From Patulibacter sp040675535 (GTDB lineage Bacteria; Actinomycetota; Thermoleophilia; Solirubrobacterales; Solirubrobacteraceae), in contig NZ_JBFAPC010000046.1 in assembly GCF_040675535.1 (NCBI RefSeq), forward strand, positions 1-36,035: DNA of 36,035 bases. Reading direction: 5' to 3'. Positions 8,400 through 16,262 of this stretch are shown piece after piece. Within the stretch, counting starts at the first letter, position 1. Every line of letters begins with the position of its first letter. The notes beneath the pieces were generated by a model. It did not search any database, was not told the DNA's origin, and saw nothing but the letters and a program-made list of their open reading frames with translations. The position numbers and the translations under genes were made by a program.

Positions 8400-8405
8400 C
8401 GGGGC

Positions 8406-8978
8406 ATGCAGCGCGTCGTCCCCGCCGTCCTGACGGTCCTGGCCCTCGCGGCCGCGCCGGCCCTGGCCGGGTGCGGCGGCGACGACGAGGCGCAGGACGC
8501 GTCGGCGACCACGACGAGCACCGCCGCGGTGCCCACGACCACGGGCACGACGACCGCGATCCTGCCGCCGAAGACGCCCGCCGACGGTCAGCAGGATCCG
8601 GCGTCGCCGGCGCCCGACCCCGGGCCGACGGAGACGACCGCGCCGTCCGGGCCGACGACCGAGCTCGCCCCGCCCGGGGCGAAGCCCCCCGCGAAGACCC
8701 CGACGGAGACCACCGTGAAGCGCCCGTCCGATCCCGTCTGGTGCCCCGAGGCCGAGGGCGGCAAGGGGGCGACCAAGGCCTCCCACCGCTTCGACACCCG
8801 CGAGCTGCTCGGGCTGAAGATCGCCGAGGCGACGGCGCTGGCGAAGCAGCACGCCTGCGCCGTGCGGGTCGTCCGCCGCGACGGCAACGACCTGATCCGG
8901 ACGATGGACTTCTCCAACGCCCGCATCAACGTGACGGAGACGAAGGGCCGGATCGTCCGGCTCAACGGGGTCGGCTGA
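8406..8978 (+). CDS. Lipoprotein with C-terminal I78-like peptidase-inhibitor domain
   Basis: This is a 190-residue lipoprotein. The signal peptide ends in the lipobox ALAGC with Cys23 as the lipidated residue. A Thr/Pro/Ala-rich spacer (about 24-110) would lift the domain off the membrane. The C-terminal part (about 127-190) reads LLGLKIAEATALA, VRVVRRDGNDLIRTMDFSNARINV and GRIVRLNGVG. This follows the inhibitor I78 family pattern of a buried Gly, VRV, T-x-D-[FY] and R-[IL]-N-V. Two Cys residues (113 and 151) could form a disulfide. I78 members inhibit serine proteases; target and true activity are inferred only. The ATG was chosen because the signal peptide starts there and a -10-like hexamer lies six bases upstream. 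Confidence 0.75.
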   Translation: MQRVVPAVLTVLALAAAPALAGCGGDDEAQDASATTTSTAAVPTTTGTTTAILPPKTPADGQQDPASPAPDPGPTETTAPSGPTTELAPPGAKPPAKTPTETTVKRPSDPVWCPEAEGGKGATKASHRFDTRELLGLKIAEATALAKQHACAVRVVRRDGNDLIRTMDFSNARINVTETKGRIVRLNGVG

Positions 8979-9144
8979 GGGCTGGGCGGTTCCTCGGTAC
9001 CTTCGCCCTGCGTGGACGGGTGAAGGTGCGGGAGAACGGCGGCGGGCCGGGCCGTTCGGGAGTCCGGCCGTGCCGCGGTTCGGCGGGCCGGACGAGGTGG
9101 CGCCGGGCGCGGTCGTGGACGGCGGGCCCCCGCCCGCGCGACCC

Positions 9145-10203
9145 TCAGCCCTGCAGCACGACGCCGCCCGGCGCCGTGCAGGTGCCCGGGCGGTCGGACA
9201 CGGTGCCGATGCGGCGGGTGCCGTGGTGGTGCTTCTCGAGGATCGCGACGGTGGTGTCGACCATGTCCTCGGGGACGATCGCGACGAAGCCGCAACCGTG
9301 GTTGAAGACCTCCCACATCTCGGCGTCGCTGACGTTGCCGAGGCGCTGGATGAGGCCGAAGATCGGGGGGACCGGGAGCGGCTCGGTGACGTCGAAGCCG
9401 AGGCGGTCCGGCCCGAGGCGGACGAGGTTCAGCAGGCCGCCGCCGGTGATGTGGCTGAGGCCGCGGACGGCGACGCCGCTCTGCAGCAGCTCGATGATCG
9501 CGCGGACGTAGATGACGGTCGGCTCGAGCAGGGCGTCGGCGATCGACGCGCCACCGAGCTCCTCGGGCGTGTCGTCCAGCGACAGGCCGCCGTCCTGCTG
9601 GAGCGCCTTGCGGGCCAGCGTGTAGCCGTTGGAGTGGATGCCGGACGACGGCAGGCCGATCATCGCGTCGCCGGGCTGGATCAGCTCGCCGGTGACCATC
9701 TCGTCCAGCGCGACGGTGCCGATGGCGGTGCCGCAGAGGTCGAAGCCGTTGGGGTCCGGGTGGCCGCGCAGCAGCTCGGGGAGGACGGCGAGCTCGCCGC
9801 CGGGGATCTCGATGCCCGCGTCCTCGGCGCCGGCCTTCAGGCCCCGGGCGATCGCGGCGAGCCGCTCGCCGTCGGGCTCCTGGACGGCCAGGTAGTCGAG
9901 CATCGCGATCGGCTCGGCGCCGACGCAGATGAGGTCGTTGACGTTCATCGCGATCGCGTCGATGCCGACGGTGTCCAGCCGGCCGGTCTCCTCGGCGACG
10001 ATCAGCTTGGAGCCGACGCCGTCGGTGGCGATCGCGATCCCGAGGTTCGGGGCGACCCGCAGCACGCTCGCGTAGTGCCCGGAGGGCAGGACGGAGATCG
10101 AGGGCTTGCCGGTGTTGATCGTCTTCAGCACCGCGACGAGGGCCCCGACGCCCGCGTCGGACTGGTCCGTGTCGACTCCGGAGGCAGCGTAGGCGTCGCT
10201 CAT
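9145..10203 (-). CDS. purM: Phosphoribosylformylglycinamidine cyclo-ligase (AIR synthetase)
   Basis: PurM closes the imidazole ring of AIR in de novo purine synthesis using ATP. The 352-residue length is typical. Recognisable segments are YAASGVDTDQSDAGVGAL at the N terminus, ATDGVGSKLIVA, the magnesium/ATP region GIDAIAMNVNDLICVGAEP, the loop LPSSGIHSNGYTLAR and the C-terminal HITGGGLLNL. The start was placed at the ATG for MSDAYAASG, because homologues begin there and the open frame upstream is compositionally unlike protein. No other purine gene is next to it; the divergent neighbour is a methyltransferase. A -10-like GAAGAT lies eight bases before the ATG. Confidence 0.95.
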   Translation of the reverse strand: MSDAYAASGVDTDQSDAGVGALVAVLKTINTGKPSISVLPSGHYASVLRVAPNLGIAIATDGVGSKLIVAEETGRLDTVGIDAIAMNVNDLICVGAEPIAMLDYLAVQEPDGERLAAIARGLKAGAEDAGIEIPGGELAVLPELLRGHPDPNGFDLCGTAIGTVALDEMVTGELIQPGDAMIGLPSSGIHSNGYTLARKALQQDGGLSLDDTPEELGGASIADALLEPTVIYVRAIIELLQSGVAVRGLSHITGGGLLNLVRLGPDRLGFDVTEPLPVPPIFGLIQRLGNVSDAEMWEVFNHGCGFVAIVPEDMVDTTVAILEKHHHGTRRIGTVSDRPGTCTAPGGVVLQG

Positions 10204-10254
10204 CGCGGGGCATCTTCGCAGGGTTCCGGGTGGGAGCACCGGCGGGACCGCCGA

Positions 10255-10260
10255 TAGGGT
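10255..10260 (+). promoter_or_regulatory. Candidate -10 box (TAGGGT), leaderless methyltransferase transcript
   Basis: TAGGGT fits the TANNNT pattern of actinobacterial -10 boxes and ends seven bases before the ATG at 10268. No ribosome-binding site is visible. The divergent purM start has its own box, GAAGAT, on the minus strand at 10212-10217, so the 64-base gap would hold two divergent leaderless promoters. Confidence 0.45.
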
Positions 10261-10267
10261 CGCCCGT

Positions 10268-11017
10268 ATGCCCACGGTCAGCGCCCCCGAGCACGCCCTC
10301 TCGCTGCTGGACCCGCCGGTCGCGGCGCCGCGGATCACCGACGGGTACCTCGATCTGCTGGACGCCGAGGACGTCCCGTCTCGGATCTCCGTCGCCCAGC
10401 GCGCGATGCGCTCGACGATCGTCCCGCAGATCTACGAGCGCGCCTGGCGCCCGCTGCTCTTCCGGCTCTGGACCCTGCGGACGACGCGCAGCGAGGAGCG
10501 CCTCCTGCTGGATCTGCTCAAGCCGGCCGACGGGGACGTGGCGCTCGACGTCGCCTGCGGCCCGGGCAACACGACCCGCCGGCTGCGCGACACCTACGAG
10601 GGCGGGGTCGTCGTGGGCTTCGACTTCTCCGCCACGATGCTGGCCCGCGCGACGGCGGACACGGACGACGACGGCGTCGCCTACGTGCGCGGCGACGCGC
10701 ACCGCCTGCCGTTCGCGGACGACAGCTTCGATCTGGTCACGTGCTACGGCGCGCTGTACCTCGTCGAGGACCCGTTCCGCGTCGTCGACGAGCTGCTGCG
10801 GGTGCTCGCGCCGGGCGGCCGGATCGCGATCCTGACGACCTGCGAGCGCGGACCGGCGCCGGTCCGCGCGGCCACGGGGCTGTCGGAGCACGTGGTCGGC
10901 CTGCGCGGCTTCGCCCCCGACGCCTTCACGTCGCGCTTCGAGGACGACGGCCTGGAGGACGTCCGGGTCGAGGTCTCGGGCTTCTCTCAGACGGTCGCGG
11001 GGCGTCGGCCGGCGTAG
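10268..11017 (+). CDS. Class I SAM-dependent methyltransferase
   Basis: This 249-residue protein of the UbiE/Methyltransf_11 type transfers methyl groups from S-adenosylmethionine. Motif I is DVACGPGN at residues 94-101. The acidic residue after strand 2 is in VVGFDFSATML. Motif II is near YVRGDAHRLPFADDSFDLV, and the post-motif is LLRVLAPGGRI. The N-terminal region of about 80 residues (including VPQIYERAWRPLLFRLW) resembles the lid of methyltransferases acting on small hydrophobic substrates. The substrate cannot be read from sequence. Its stop lies seven bases from the convergent uppP stop. Confidence 0.88.
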   Translation: MPTVSAPEHALSLLDPPVAAPRITDGYLDLLDAEDVPSRISVAQRAMRSTIVPQIYERAWRPLLFRLWTLRTTRSEERLLLDLLKPADGDVALDVACGPGNTTRRLRDTYEGGVVVGFDFSATMLARATADTDDDGVAYVRGDAHRLPFADDSFDLVTCYGALYLVEDPFRVVDELLRVLAPGGRIAILTTCERGPAPVRAATGLSEHVVGLRGFAPDAFTSRFEDDGLEDVRVEVSGFSQTVAGRRPA

Positions 11018-11024
11018 GGGCGCC

Positions 11025-12305
11025 CTACCGCCGCCAGCGGCAGTCGGCGGCCGCGAGGGCGGTCGCCAGGAGCACCCGGTAGCCGGCGAACGGCCAGAGC
11101 GGCAGGCCCTCGAGCGTCCGCCGCGCCATCGGTGCGGCGGCGACACCCGAGATCGCGCCCGTCGTCGTGACGGCCAGCAGCGGGACGAGGTGGCGCGGGT
11201 CGATCGTGCCGGCGCGCAGGCGGACGCCGAGCCGGGCGACCTTCAGCGCGGTCGCGCCGCCGACGGCGGGGACGGCCAACGCGGCGGAGATCTTCCCGGA
11301 GGCCTCGCGCGAGAACCCGCGGGCGCGCGCGGCGACGAGGACCGCGCCGCTGCGCGAGACCCCGGGCCACAGGGCCGCGGCCTGCGCGGTGCCGATCAGC
11401 AGGGCGTCGACGACGGTGCCGTCCTCCCACGGGCGGCCGGGGCCGCGGGGGACGGTCCCGTCCGGCGCAGGGGGGGAGCCGCCGTCCGGTCGTCCCGCGT
11501 GGAGGCCGTCGGCCGGGCGCTCGGCTCCGAGATCACCGGCGGGTGCGCCGCTGGTGGCGGGCGGGCGGAGCCCCGCGTCGCCGGGGAGCGGGACGGTGGC
11601 CCGGGGGGCCGGCGATGCGAGGGCCTCCGCGGTCGCGGGCGGTGCGTCGGCGTCGGGCCGAGGAGGGGGCGGCCGGAGGCCGGCGGCGCCCGGCAGCGGG
11701 ACGACGGCGGCGGGCAGGTCGCCGGGCGCCGCCGGGACGCGCAGGCCCGCGTCGCCCGGCAGCGATGCACCGGCCGTCCGACGGGTCGCCGCGGCACGGT
11801 CGTCGTCCGGCGCCGGGGCCAATCCGTGCAGGTCCCACGCGCCGCCCGCGCCCGTCGCGTCGGCCAGGACCATCGCCAGCGAGCCGGCGACGAGGCCGAG
11901 CGCGATGGTGCGGTCGCCGCCGAGGTGCCGCTCGATCTGGCGCTCCAGGGTCAGCGCGCCGACGACCGCCGGGGCGGACGCGGCGACGATCCGCAGGGCG
12001 GTGACCGCGGCCAGCCGGGGCTCGCGCAGGACGCCGGCGGACGCCTTGACGGCCTCGCGGCGCAGGCCGATCGTCAGGCCCAGCAGGGTGCCGGCGTGGG
12101 CGCCGACCTCGACGCTCTTGGCGACCTCGGGGTCCGACGGCCGGCGGCCTCGGCGGCCCGCGGCGAGGCGGGCGACGAACGCCACGTGGGCGGACGAGGA
12201 CACCGGCAGCGCCTCGGCGGGCCCGTGCAGGGCGCCGGCCAGCAGCGCCGCGGCGAGGCTGCGGCGCGGGCTCAGCTGCGGGGTCGTCGGGGGCAGGACG
12301 GTCAC
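11025..12305 (-). CDS. uppP: Undecaprenyl-diphosphatase with large low-complexity insertion
   Basis: This is a membrane phosphatase of the UppP/BacA family, which recycles undecaprenyl pyrophosphate for wall synthesis. The two family motifs are present: HGPAEALPVSSSAH (residues 27-40, the E-x2-PVSSS region) and LWPGVSRSG (312-320, the PG-x-SRSG region). Membrane segments are predicted around both. Between them, residues about 152-296 are a Pro/Ala/Gly/Asp-rich stretch with three copies of LPG[DA]AGLR. Typical family members are about 270 residues, so this 426-residue form carries roughly 145 extra residues. GTG at 12305 was chosen; another in-frame GTG at 12362 would add 19 Arg/Pro-rich residues. 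The gene is convergent with the methyltransferase. Confidence 0.85.
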   Translation of the reverse strand: MTVLPPTTPQLSPRRSLAAALLAGALHGPAEALPVSSSAHVAFVARLAAGRRGRRPSDPEVAKSVEVGAHAGTLLGLTIGLRREAVKASAGVLREPRLAAVTALRIVAASAPAVVGALTLERQIERHLGGDRTIALGLVAGSLAMVLADATGAGGAWDLHGLAPAPDDDRAAATRRTAGASLPGDAGLRVPAAPGDLPAAVVPLPGAAGLRPPPPRPDADAPPATAEALASPAPRATVPLPGDAGLRPPATSGAPAGDLGAERPADGLHAGRPDGGSPPAPDGTVPRGPGRPWEDGTVVDALLIGTAQAAALWPGVSRSGAVLVAARARGFSREASGKISAALAVPAVGGATALKVARLGVRLRAGTIDPRHLVPLLAVTTTGAISGVAAAPMARRTLEGLPLWPFAGYRVLLATALAAADCRWRR

Positions 12306-12535
12306 GGCGGGCAGGCTACGCCCCCTGCGGGGTCGGGACGGCGCCGCGGGACGAACGGGCACGCGTCGGGCGGCGTCCCGTCCGTCGGACCCGGTGCACC
12401 GTGGGCGCCGCCGACGGCACGTGCGGTCCGTCCCGGTGTGGGGTTCGCCGGGCGCCCGTCCCTGCCGGCGGAGCCGCGACGGACCCGAGCCGACCCTTCG
12501 GCGGACCGCGGCGCCCCGGCCCGTACCCTTGCCTG
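12306..12535. promoter_or_regulatory. Divergent intergenic region, uppP / aminotransferase
   Basis: These 230 bases lie between the starts of uppP and the DegT gene. A candidate -10 box, TACCCT at 12524-12529, ends six bases before the aminotransferase ATG with no Shine-Dalgarno between. No promoter for uppP was recognised. Confidence 0.4.
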
Positions 12536-13660
12536 ATGGCCGTGCCGCTCTTCGACACCGCGACCGCGCTCGCGCCCCTGCGCCCTGAGCTGGACGCGGC
12601 GCTGCTGCGGGTCGCCGCCGACGGGCGCTTCGTCCTCGGGCCGGAGACCCAGGCGTTCGAGCGCGAGTTCGCCGACTGGATCGGCGCCGAGCACGCGATC
12701 GGCGTCGCCAACGGCACCGAGGCGATCACGATCGCCCTGCGCGCGCTGGGCGTCGGTCCCGGCGACGAGGTCGTCGTCCCGTCGTTCACGTTCTGGGCCA
12801 GCGCCGAGGCGATCCCGCCGACAGGTGCGATCCCGGTCTTCTGCGACGTCGATCCCGAGACCATGTGCGTCACGGCCGACACCGTGAAGGCCGCCGTCAC
12901 GCCGCGGACGAAGGCGATCATCGCCGTCCACCTGTTCGGCAACGTCGCGCCGATCGACGAGATCCGCGCCGTGACCGGACTGCCGGTGCTCGAGGACGCG
13001 GCGCAGGCCGCCGGATCGACGCTCACCGCCGACGGCGACCCGACCGGCAAGCACGGCGTCCGCCGGCCCGGCGCGCTCGGCGACGTCGCGACGTTCAGCT
13101 TCTACCCCTCCAAGAACCTCGGCGGGTTCGGCGACGGCGGGGCGATCACGACCTCCGACGCGGCGATCGCCGAGAAGGTCCGCACGCTGCGCTTCCACGG
13201 CAGCGCCGACAAGGTCGACTACGTCGAGATCGGCTACAACAGCCGGCTCGACGAGCTCCAGGCCGCGGTCCTGCGCGTCCAGCTGCCGCACCTGGACCGC
13301 TGGGCCGGCCACCGCGCCGCGACCCACGTCCGCTACCACCGGGCCGGCCTCGACGAGCTCGTCGGCATGCCGGTCGCCGCGCCGGGTGCCACGCCGGCCT
13401 GGCACATCTACGTCGTGCGCTCCGAGCGCGCCTCCGAGCTCGAGGCCGGCCTCAACGCGCGCGGCATCGGCGCCCGCGGCTACTACCGCACCCCCGTCCA
13501 CCGGCAGCCGCCGATGGCGCAGTTCCAGCCGGACGGGCTCGCGGAGCTGCCGGTCACCGAGGAGCTGGCCCGCACGCACCTGGCGCTGCCGGTCAGCGCG
13601 ACGATCACGCAGGACCAGGTCGACGAGGTCGTGGCGGCCGTCGGGGCCGTGCTGGCGTGA
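12536..13660 (+). CDS. DegT/DnrJ/EryC1-family PLP aminotransferase
   Basis: This is a sugar aminotransferase of aspartate-aminotransferase fold, 374 residues long. Such enzymes convert keto nucleotide-sugars to amino sugars using pyridoxal phosphate. Visible motifs are GVANGTEAITIALRALGVGPGDEVVV as separate recognisable pieces (NGTEA at 59-63 and GPGDEVVVPSFTF at about 74-86), the phosphate/ring-contact EDAAQA at 153-158, and the PLP lysine in FYPSKNLGGFGDGGAI (Lys193). The C-terminal RLDELQAA segment is also typical. The ATG at 12536 matches the family start. Its stop shares one base with the next ATG (TGATG). Its sugar substrate is unknown; the dehydratase at the far end of the window could supply a compatible 4-keto sugar, but that link is speculative. 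Confidence 0.92.
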   Translation: MAVPLFDTATALAPLRPELDAALLRVAADGRFVLGPETQAFEREFADWIGAEHAIGVANGTEAITIALRALGVGPGDEVVVPSFTFWASAEAIPPTGAIPVFCDVDPETMCVTADTVKAAVTPRTKAIIAVHLFGNVAPIDEIRAVTGLPVLEDAAQAAGSTLTADGDPTGKHGVRRPGALGDVATFSFYPSKNLGGFGDGGAITTSDAAIAEKVRTLRFHGSADKVDYVEIGYNSRLDELQAAVLRVQLPHLDRWAGHRAATHVRYHRAGLDELVGMPVAAPGATPAWHIYVVRSERASELEAGLNARGIGARGYYRTPVHRQPPMAQFQPDGLAELPVTEELARTHLALPVSATITQDQVDEVVAAVGAVLA

Positions 13661-14700
13661 TGCGGGGGCGGCGCGGCACGGGTCGGGCTGCGGCCCGCGA
13701 CGGGGTGCCGGCCGACGACGCGCCGGGTTCCGGGCGCCGGCCGGCCACCCGTCGCCGGGCGGCCGTGGCCGCGGCCCTGACGCTGGCCGGCCTCGCCCTC
13801 GCCGGCTGCGGCGGCGGGAACGACGACGCGTCTCCGCCGCCGGCCACTACGACCACCGCGTCCGACCCGGCGCTGGTGACCCCCGACCCGGCCGCGTCCG
13901 GTACCGCCTACCTGGCGCTCGGCGACTCGCTCGCCCAGGGCGTCCAGCGCAAGGACGGGACCTTCGCGACGTCCCGCGAGGGGTACCCGGACCAGCTCGC
14001 CGGCCTGCTGAAGACCGCCGGCACCCCGGTGGCGCTGACCCGGATCGGCTGCTCCGGCGCGACCGTCGGCAGCCTGCTGGACGGCGGCAAGGAGTGCGGC
14101 CCCGCCGCGCCGACGCCGCCGCCGTACGAGAACCGCGACGCCGCGACCAGCCAGCTGGCGTGGGCGGAGTCGTACCTCAAGGCCCGCGGCGACCGGCCGA
14201 CGCTGCTGACCATCGACATCGGCGCCAACGACCTGATCGGCTGCGCCGGGGTCGACGCCGCGAAGGTCCGCTCGTGCTTCGCCGCGGGCCTGCCGACCGT
14301 CCGCACGCAGCTGCAGGACGTGGCGAAGCGCCTGCACGACGCCGCCGGCTCGCGAACGGTCCTGGCCGCGATGACGTACTACGACCCGGCTGTCGCGCTC
14401 GTGCGCCAGCCGCTGGCGAAGGAGGCCGCGCTGGCCTTCCACGACATCGTCCGCCGCCAGGCCAACCCGACGATCCGCCGGACGTTCGCGGACGAGGGCT
14501 TCGTCGTCGCCCGCGTGGACCGGGCCTTCGGCAGCGACGGTGCGGCGACCACCGCCGCGGTCGACACCACCTGCCGCCTGACCCGCCTCTGCGGCGCCGG
14601 CGCGGACTTCCACCCCAACGCCGAGGGCTACCGGCGGATCGCCGACGCGTTCCTCGAGGTCGTCCGGGCGCCGGTGGGGAAGGTCTCGGCGGGCGGCTGA
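13660..14700 (+). CDS. Lipoprotein SGNH/GDSL hydrolase
   Basis: This is a 346-residue exported esterase or lipase-type enzyme. After an Arg-rich leader comes a signal peptide ending in the lipobox LALAGC (Cys50), so it should be anchored to the outer face of the membrane. Block I is YLALGDSLAQG with nucleophile Ser90. The Gly block lies near IGCSGATVGSLL, block III is IDIGANDLIG, and block V is GADFHPNAEGY with the catalytic Asp and His. Several Cys residues suggest disulfides. Deacetylase or esterase specificity is not readable. Translation is coupled to the aminotransferase through TGATG. An envelope-glycan deacylase role would suit that neighbour but is inference. Confidence 0.9.
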   Translation: MRGRRGTGRAAARDGVPADDAPGSGRRPATRRRAAVAAALTLAGLALAGCGGGNDDASPPPATTTTASDPALVTPDPAASGTAYLALGDSLAQGVQRKDGTFATSREGYPDQLAGLLKTAGTPVALTRIGCSGATVGSLLDGGKECGPAAPTPPPYENRDAATSQLAWAESYLKARGDRPTLLTIDIGANDLIGCAGVDAAKVRSCFAAGLPTVRTQLQDVAKRLHDAAGSRTVLAAMTYYDPAVALVRQPLAKEAALAFHDIVRRQANPTIRRTFADEGFVVARVDRAFGSDGAATTAAVDTTCRLTRLCGAGADFHPNAEGYRRIADAFLEVVRAPVGKVSAGG

Positions 14701-14770
14701 GCAGCGGCGGGTCGCGGGGCGGCCGCCGGGTCGAGGGGAACGCCGCCGGTACCAGCCGGCTCGCGGGTCT

Positions 14771-14784
14771 GGCGGGACCCCGCC
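14771..14784. terminator. Small hairpin between convergent genes
   Basis: The stem ggcgg/ccgcc with loop gacc lies in the 88-base gap between the SGNH gene stop (14700) and the minus-strand lipoprotein stop (14789). A second potential stem, gccgg/ccggc, lies just upstream. There is no T-tract, so a terminator role rests on position only. Confidence 0.3.
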
Positions 14785-14788
14785 GACG

Positions 14789-15418
14789 CTAGCCGCCGGA
14801 GGGGGTCTCGTGGACCGATCCGGTCCCGGCGCCCGGGGTGACCGACACGGCCGGCAGCCGGTCGACGACCTGCACCGAGACGGCGGTGTCGCGCAGCTCG
14901 TACTGGGCGTCGTCGCGGAACGGCGTGGGCGCCCCGGCCTGGTCCGGGACGCGCGTGCCGCCGGCCAGGAAGATCCGCGAGACCTTCGCGACCCCGAGCT
15001 GCGCCCGGCGTGCGATCGCGGCGTCGATCACGACCGTCCACGTCCCCGGACCGGTGACCGTCGCCGCGCACGACGTGGACCGGGTCGCCCGCACGATCCG
15101 GCCCGGACGGAGGCAGCCGAACAGCCGGGCGCCCTCGAGTCGCTGGTCGGCGGCGATCCGCAGCCGCTCCCCACGCAGGACCGACGCGTCCGGGGTCAGG
15201 GCGACGAACCGCACCTGCCCGTCGCGGGGGACCGTCACCACCGCCACCGGGATCGCCACCCGCTGGCCGCGCTGCACGACCACCGAGGTCTCCTTCGCGG
15301 CGACGATCTCGATCGACGGCCTCGCGGTGCGCGGGCGCTCGTCGCCGCCACAGCCGGTACCCACGACCAGCATGCCGAGGCCGACCGCGGCCGAGCAGGT
15401 CCGCAGGCGGCGGGTCAT
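14789..15418 (-). CDS. Lipoprotein, family L member 1
   Basis: This is a 209-residue lipoprotein with lipobox VVGTGC (Cys23). It belongs to a family seen five times in this window (also 15564-16259, 17090-17758, 18011-18775 and 22994-23662), called family L here. The shared pattern is a start such as VVVQRGQRVAIPVAVVTVP, a central segment with IAADQRLEGARLFGCLRPG, a second Cys near CAATVTGPGTWTVV, then LGVAKVSRIFLAGG, and a C-terminal YELRDTAVSVQVVDRLP. The two central Cys probably pair. It is most similar to the 17090-17758 copy, sharing FRDD[AT][QR]Y[ED]LRDTAVSVQVVD. No known family was recognised. It is the last gene of the minus-strand block. Confidence 0.8.
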   Translation of the reverse strand: MTRRLRTCSAAVGLGMLVVGTGCGGDERPRTARPSIEIVAAKETSVVVQRGQRVAIPVAVVTVPRDGQVRFVALTPDASVLRGERLRIAADQRLEGARLFGCLRPGRIVRATRSTSCAATVTGPGTWTVVIDAAIARRAQLGVAKVSRIFLAGGTRVPDQAGAPTPFRDDAQYELRDTAVSVQVVDRLPAVSVTPGAGTGSVHETPSGG

Positions 15419-15563
15419 GGCGCCGGGGGCACCGTGGTGGAGGCACGGGACGACCGCTCGGCAGGCATCGGGAATCCTCGGCCCGGGCGTCTTGCGGAAC
15501 GCGCACACGTGGCCCGGGGGCGGCCCGCCTGCGGTGGGTTCTCGGTCCTGCGCATCTGCGTCC

Positions 15564-16259
15564 TCAATCCCCGAGGTCGGTGACGTCGGTGCGGGGTCGT
15601 CCCGGCGGCGGGGGCCAGGGTGCGCCCGGGATCGTGACCGGCACGCGCGGGGCGACCGCGACGTCGACGGCGACGCCGCGGAGCTCGTACCCGGTGTCGT
15701 CGGAGGCGTAGAAGATCGTCGCGCCGCCTTGGACCTCGGCCGCGCGGGCGGTCCGGACGCCCCCGCTGACGAGTCGCACCGCGCTGATGCGCGAGACGCC
15801 CGCCTTCGCCCCCCTGGCGGCCTGGGCCCGCGCGACGAGCGTCCAGTCACTCGGGCCCGTCACCGACAGCCGGCACTTCTTCGACGCCGTCGGCCTCGCG
15901 GCGGGATCGGTCCTCCGGCTCTCGGCGAAGCAGGGACGCACGCGGACGCCCGGGGCGGCGTCGTCGGCGTCCACGCCGACGACGGTGCGCGACTGTGGCA
16001 GGTAGGAGCCGGTGCGCACCTGCAGGCCGGCCGGCACGCGGACCCGGGCGATCGGGACGTCCATGCCGTCGCCGGGACGCAGCACCACGAGCTGCGGGAC
16101 ACTGCCGACGGCCCGGACGACGGCCCGCGGCTGCTCCTCCGTGCCGGTGCGATCGCCGCCACAGCCCGCGGCGGCCAGACCGGCACCCGCCGCGAGGGCG
16201 AGGACCGGTGCCCGCGCGATCCGGAATCTGCGTCGACGGCTGCTCGTGGTGTGTCCCAT
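15564..16259 (-). CDS. Lipoprotein, family L member 2
   Basis: This is a 231-residue lipoprotein with a basic N-region (SSRRRRFRIAR) and lipobox AAAGC (Cys33). It follows the family L pattern in diverged form: LVVLRPGDGMDVPIARVRVP, a central pair of Cys (RVRPCFAESR and KKCRLSVTGPSDWTLVAR), AGVSRISAVRLVSGG, and YELRGVAVDVAVAPRVP near the C terminus. Its ATG lies four bases after the stop of the KRWP-type gene, so the two are surely co-transcribed. The function is unknown. The conserved position of the Cys pair and the C-terminal YELR block suggest a common extracellular fold with varied surfaces. Confidence 0.78.
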   Translation of the reverse strand: MGHTTSSRRRRFRIARAPVLALAAGAGLAAAGCGGDRTGTEEQPRAVVRAVGSVPQLVVLRPGDGMDVPIARVRVPAGLQVRTGSYLPQSRTVVGVDADDAAPGVRVRPCFAESRRTDPAARPTASKKCRLSVTGPSDWTLVARAQAARGAKAGVSRISAVRLVSGGVRTARAAEVQGGATIFYASDDTGYELRGVAVDVAVAPRVPVTIPGAPWPPPPGRPRTDVTDLGD

Positions 16260-16262
16260 CGG

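Larger units (their letters stand above)
8064..8405. other. Intergenic region carrying tandem repeat
   Basis: The 342 bases between the ECF unit and the next lipoprotein carry no convincing gene. The main content is a 94-bp direct repeat (8107-8289), each unit containing one 49-bp palindromic element. A candidate -10 box for the next gene is at its right end. Confidence 0.6.
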
